A DNA stretch of 64,000 nt from Opisthocomus hoazin (lineage: Eukaryota > Chordata > Aves > Opisthocomiformes > Opisthocomidae). Below, piece by piece: positions 59,261-64,000 of the stretch. The stretch lies in NCBI RefSeq assembly GCF_030867145.1, contig NC_134454.1, positions 64,586,308-64,650,307 of the forward strand, written 5' to 3'. The number at the start of each line of letters is the position of its first letter. The stretch's first letter is position 1. Under the pieces are notes generated by a model. The model was given only the letters and a program-made list of their open reading frames with translations, did no database searches and was not told the origin of the DNA. A program made the translations under genes and the position numbers.

Positions 59261-62200
59261 GTTCTTTTGTGGCTGCATTGGGGATAGAACTCAACATACT
59301 TCACTACATTATTTGTAAAGAATCATCTGGAGAATAAGCACTATGTTCTGTAATGTTTAATATTAAAGTAATGACAAATGCATTATTGAAGATGCAACTT
59401 ATTGAGAAGAGGACGTAGAAGCTTTTATTGGTTAATGTTACCCTTATTCCATGTGTTGCACTGAATTTCAAGAGTGTAATTTGTAAATCAAGTTTGCTCA
59501 CGTGTGTGATCAGATTTTATTTTCATTGTAATGCTTATGTAATTAAATTACCTGGATATATTTCTGGTAATGATTCCATAAGTATGGACAATATGTTGTT
59601 ATGTTTAGCACTACAGAATTAATGTTAAGAACAAGTGAAGCTTCTTGCAAAGAAAAGGAGTAAACAGAAGCACCTTACTGGGAGAGCGCGTTGCGTGATT
59701 TCAGTGCTACTGGAGCTGACAGACAGTAGGTCATCCTAAACTTGACTGCAAATTGCTCTTTAGTGTAATGAGCAAATTGACATACTTCTATCAGTGCTGT
59801 AAAACGTATAGCAATGGCTATTTTTAACCTATAAATATACTGTAATTTACATTTTTCCTACAAAATGAATTTATATTTAATTGCTTCCTAATACGTAAAT
59901 ACTTAAAATTTTTAGGAGGGTCAAAGGTGAGGTGGGCATGCCAGTATATTTTTGGGAGAGGCTATTGTATATACAGTTTTCTGCACTTCATGTTCAGTTT
60001 GATTATTAATCCAAAACTCCCAGCTCTGACTGTGGTGAATCTTCAACCTGACATTTATGTATTTTTATTGTAATTCATGTCTTCTGTGTTCTGTGACCAA
60101 GAGCTTCAGAATTTGACAGAAAAGGTCATCTTTCCATTCTCAAATGTGAATCCTCTGGTGTACCTCTAATATGGAAAATGCCCAAGCAATTAATTTTACT
60201 CTGCTGCGTTTCTAATAGTAATAGAGTATTATTTCAAGCTGGTATCTAAGGCTCTTAACCAGCCATGTGTCCATTTGGAACAAGTGAAAAGGATGATGGC
60301 TGTTTTGGTGAGTATGTGGTGAGTATGGTCTGAACTCTGCAGAGATTTTATTGCGGAGAGTGTCACCTATTCAGTAATTACTTTGCCATAGACTGGCTTG
60401 ATTTTCAGATGTAGAAACGTATGTTTGATTTCTGAATTGGGAAATATGGAATTAGGGATACTCACTTAACATCTTCCAGTGTGTTACTGCGGTTGCTGTA
60501 TGTTTTGAATTTAATCTTACGTATATACAAATACATCATTGTAAGATGAAAGCTTAAGAAATACAGATGGCTGCAGGTTGTCTTGCATGAATGAAGCCAG
60601 TGAAGTTTAATAAAACTAACTTCTTTAAGCCTGTTGAATAGATAAGAAATAATTAAAAGAAAACAAATTTGCCATTCACTAGCTTTGTGCAATATTATTG
60701 GTAGGCTCAAACACTACTAGCACATCGTGCTTGGCTTTAAGAAAGTTCTTTAACTCCATTATATTCAAAAGGACATAGTAAATGCATATTTTATTGTAAA
60801 CGACTCTGCAAATTTACTATGCCTAAAAATGCTCAATGTTATAAAGTATTAAGGCAACAAGTATGTTTCAAAAAAAGGGGGGGGGGGGGGGGGGATAAAA
60901 AACTAAGCAAACATTTCTGGCATTTCTAATTCTAAAAAAAGTTTTAACTGTCAGCTTTTTGCTCTTTTTCTTTAGTGCAGCTTTTTTGCAATGCAAGTTT
61001 ATTGCTGTGTATTTCATGTTTTTCATTATCATGACTCAGAAATTTAAACCTGTACACAAAAGTACTGCACTCACCTTCGTGTACATGCAATGTAACATCA
61101 TACTCACAGTTTTGGTGCTTTAAAATTATTCCTTTTTTCTTTATTAAAGGATATTTATTTGACCATTGCCTGGCTTTAACTTTGAATATCTACCAACATT
61201 AAAAAAAATATTTTTAGTACAGTTTGGTTCCCACAAAAAAAATTAATATCTAGTTCATTTAGGTTCCCATTGTTGTTCTTTTAATTCCTTAAGCTGCCTG
61301 TCATTGCTTAATGGCAGATGGTTGTGCCTAAGCTGTGTTGCAGCAGGGAATAATTGTGTTTAGGTAACATCTTTGTAAACTGTCACATAAACAATGTAGC
61401 TATTATAGAAGAATCTTGCTCTTAAAAAAGGTGGGATAGTTGTGCTTAAGTACAAATCACACACACTTTCCATTTGTTAATCAAAAGACAAAAACGCTCT
61501 GGAAAAGGGTAAAAATTTAAACCCAGAAATACTAAGAGCTTATCTTTCCTATTACAGTCTTCTGCCTCTCTGGAGCTAGCTAGAGGCAATGCCATTACAT
61601 GGAGAAAGCAAGCCTCCACCTGCAATCACTTAAAAAGACAAGTCACGATAATGGGAAAGCTCAAATCAAAAACATGCAACTTCTCCACTATCTGCTTTTC
61701 TGGTATATGTACAATATTTCAAAAGCAAACTAGATTGTATATGAAGAACTTGGGTATTTCAGAAGTATTTTGAAGAGCTTAACTTTATTTTCCGGAGGAG
61801 GGGAAATATCCCAAAATAGATGACCAATCATGTCCCAGAGTTGCCAACTGTTTCATTGTTTTTTTTCCTATAGCCATTTTGTGTTGTTATTTATCTAGAC
61901 ATAAATCTTACAAGAGAGAGTTGTTTCCATTGTGTATCTTTTTCCTTTCACTCCTGTGTTTCTGGTACAAGAACTACAGTGCAGGTTAAGTCAGTGCAGA
62001 CAGGTTCTGTCCCACTGGTCCCTTAATATGAGAAAAAAAAATAACTGGTGTCTTTCTGGAACAGGAAGTGTTTAGTGCAATTACAGCCTGAGAAAAGAAG
62101 AAGAAAGTAGATTTCTGATAGTGAAACAAAGGTTGCATTTGCAGTACAAATCTACACTGCAAAGTGTCTTAACCAAAGTCGGAGGCCTGTCTGGCTCATG

Positions 62201-64000
62201 TTTTCTACTGTTTTCACTTCTGAATAATGGCATGTGCTGTTAACACTGGGTTGTGGCAGAACATGTAGAACAAGTAGGAATTGTGTTTTGAAATAAGCAA
62301 GTTCTTTGATCACCACTGACTCTTCTTTTGAAAGAAGAGGGTTGTATTTGTAGCAGAGGGCTGTTGGTAATGCCCCCACCATGCCCTGGGCAGTGCATGT
62401 GACCCTGGTGTGGGTGCCTTCACATGTTCTGCTCTGCGGGACAAACTTCTGTTTAGGAGTATTTGCTACCATCAACTGGTATCTACCGAAGCCAATGCCA
62501 AAGCAGACAAGTAGCTGCTTTTTTATGACTTATGGGTATTCCTGCCGGTTGGAAGTATATCTAACGCACACATCAGAGTTGCAAATTAGTGAATATATCT
62601 GTAGGCATACTTGGAAGGCAGTGGTATGCTGCTCAGAATAAGGCCTAAATGTTTGTACAACACATAGGAGATGGGAAATGGGTAGAACCATGATTTATTT
62701 TTTTCATGTTTGTTACATGTCAGATGTAAAGGAAGGGTACATTGTAAATAAATATTTACTGGGCCACAGTCCTTCTCAGACTTGGAGAAATAAACCCACC
62801 ACCTCTTTCTCACAGAAAAAACGTTGGCATATGCATGGTTTGTTTCACACCGCTAGATACTTAGCAGAGGGGATGGGGAGAAGGCAGAGAGGTAAATCTG
62901 GAAAGTAAGTTTGTTAGATCTCTTCTTCCAAAACCTATGAACTGTTCCTTTTCTCAGAGGTTTTTAATGCTGCTTCCCATCGTAGGGAGAAGTCCTTTTT
63001 TACAGACCATATTCTTCCCGCCGTAGGAGGGAGCTTACACAAATCCTGGACTTCTACAGTATCTCTGAGAATCACCAAACCACCAGCAATCACTGCCACC
63101 GCCAAAGCCTGAGCTTTATGCTTATGTCACCAATCACTTGCCTAGGCTTAGTGCTATAGAATTTTGCCACTGTGTTTTTACAGTTCAGGACAGAGGGATG
63201 TAATTAACCAAATGATAAAACAGCCTCTGTAAATTTTAGATGTCAGCTGTTTGACTGGTACAAACATCACTTTGCTGACACAAAAAGAAAACAATTCCAG
63301 AGGTTTTACCAGGAAGCTATAGCAGCATTGCCACGTAGCCTGCCTTGCTCACAGGACTGCTGCAAGTTTCTCTCCAACCCTCCACCCTGCAGAGCTGCAG
63401 ACCTGACTTGTTCCCACAGTGATGCCTTCCTGCCCTTGCCCCCTTTGCACTGAGACTCTCTGTCTCTTACTCTCTGTAAACTGTATGCAAATCTTCACTG
63501 CTATCATGCCGCTGTTCAGACTTTCGTCAGCTCAGAGACAGCACATCTCCCTTGAAACACTGCCTCAACAGGAAGAGCTGGTGGATAAAAACAGGCAGAG
63601 ATCTGTGCTGCTACAGCTGCTGCTTGTCTGCATTAGTGCTGGGGTTCATGCTCTCCTCATTAATCAACCAAAACTCTGGAAAGAAGAAACAACCCAAACC
63701 AAAAGTTACATTCAAGATCACTCCCTGCATCTGCTGCCTTATCCCTTTCTTCCTACTGTATTTGTGTGCTGTCTGTGGGATGTTTGTTGGAGGTGCTTGT
63801 GCCACAGACAAGTCACCAGTATTACCTTCTTTTCACTCTTTCTCCTCACTGTGGAAGACAGCAGACTTGACTTCTCTGAGACATTTCAGTATGACCCTTA
63901 TTGTGTATATAAGGCCAAGCACATTCATGGTCTTTCATACAAAATTCACTGTTACAACTTCTCTGATTTACGTCACCCTCCCTCTGTACATTACTGTTTA
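59261..64000. other. Probable intergenic region downstream of JMY
   Basis: No coding exon is recognised on either strand. It contains a G18 run (60877-60894), further AATAAA hexamers at 62747 and 62789, and GC-richer sequence from about 62340 that remains unassigned. By synteny in other vertebrates the next gene should be HOMER1 pointing toward JMY; none of its coding sequence was recognised here, so its 3' end is probably beyond 64000 or limited to UTR. Confidence 0.6.
60877..60894 (+). repeat. G18 homopolymer
   Basis: Eighteen consecutive G between A-rich flanks (AAAAAA before, ATAAAA after). It could form a G-quadruplex, and its length is likely inexact in any assembly. Confidence 0.9.

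Noticed and set aside
59261..64000. HOMER1 coding exons on the minus strand
   Set aside because: Expected by synteny, but no frame on the minus strand shows its coiled-coil C-terminus. None can be supported within the window.
1..64000. tRNA, snRNA, CRISPR arrays, operons or viral genes
   Set aside because: I saw no tRNA B-box context, snRNA signature, spaced repeat array or bacterial-type gene cluster. The only retrovirus-derived sequences recognised are LTRs without internal genes.

Overview
The window is vertebrate nuclear DNA, almost certainly from a bird. It has short exons with GT-AG introns, AT-rich introns, CR1 LINE fragments (the dominant avian retroposon), and LTR elements of a type common in non-galliform birds. 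There is no bacterial gene organisation, operon or CRISPR array. I cannot name the species.

One protein-coding gene is supported: the orthologue of JMY (junction-mediating and regulatory protein, an actin nucleator and Arp2/3 activator) on the + strand. Nine coding exons lie between 6279 and 52448. Spliced together they give an uninterrupted 626-codon frame ending at TAA 52446-52448. All nine junctions have AG acceptors or GT donors, and the codon phases agree throughout. The N-terminal part (about one third of the protein, expected to be one large first exon plus promoter) lies upstream of the window. Positions 1-6278 are therefore the 3' part of that first intron. Exons are numbered 2-10 on this assumption. 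'Local residue' numbers count from the first codon of exon 2.

Layout: 1-6278 is intron 1, starting with an LTR-like repeat that contains a degenerate tandem array. 6279-6452 is exon 2. 6453-23354 is intron 2 (16.9 kb), carrying a solo LTR at 6744-7317 and a second LTR of the same family at 18661-21035 that is split by a 1.85-kb antisense CR1. 23355-49833 holds exons 3-9, which encode the coiled-coil linker, a short polyproline run and the first WH2 motif. Intron 6 contains a 1.2-kb sense CR1 with a damaged reverse transcriptase. 52141-52448 is exon 10, encoding two more WH2 motifs and the Arp2/3-binding connector-acidic tail. 52449 onward is the 3' UTR, with several candidate poly(A) signals (the best supported at 59235), grading into intergenic DNA to 64000.

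In human and chicken JMY lies next to HOMER1, in a block of human 5q that corresponds to the avian Z. The window is therefore probably Z-linked, but this is inference. No novel gene system is visible. The most interesting observations concern transposable elements inside JMY introns and possible isoforms.
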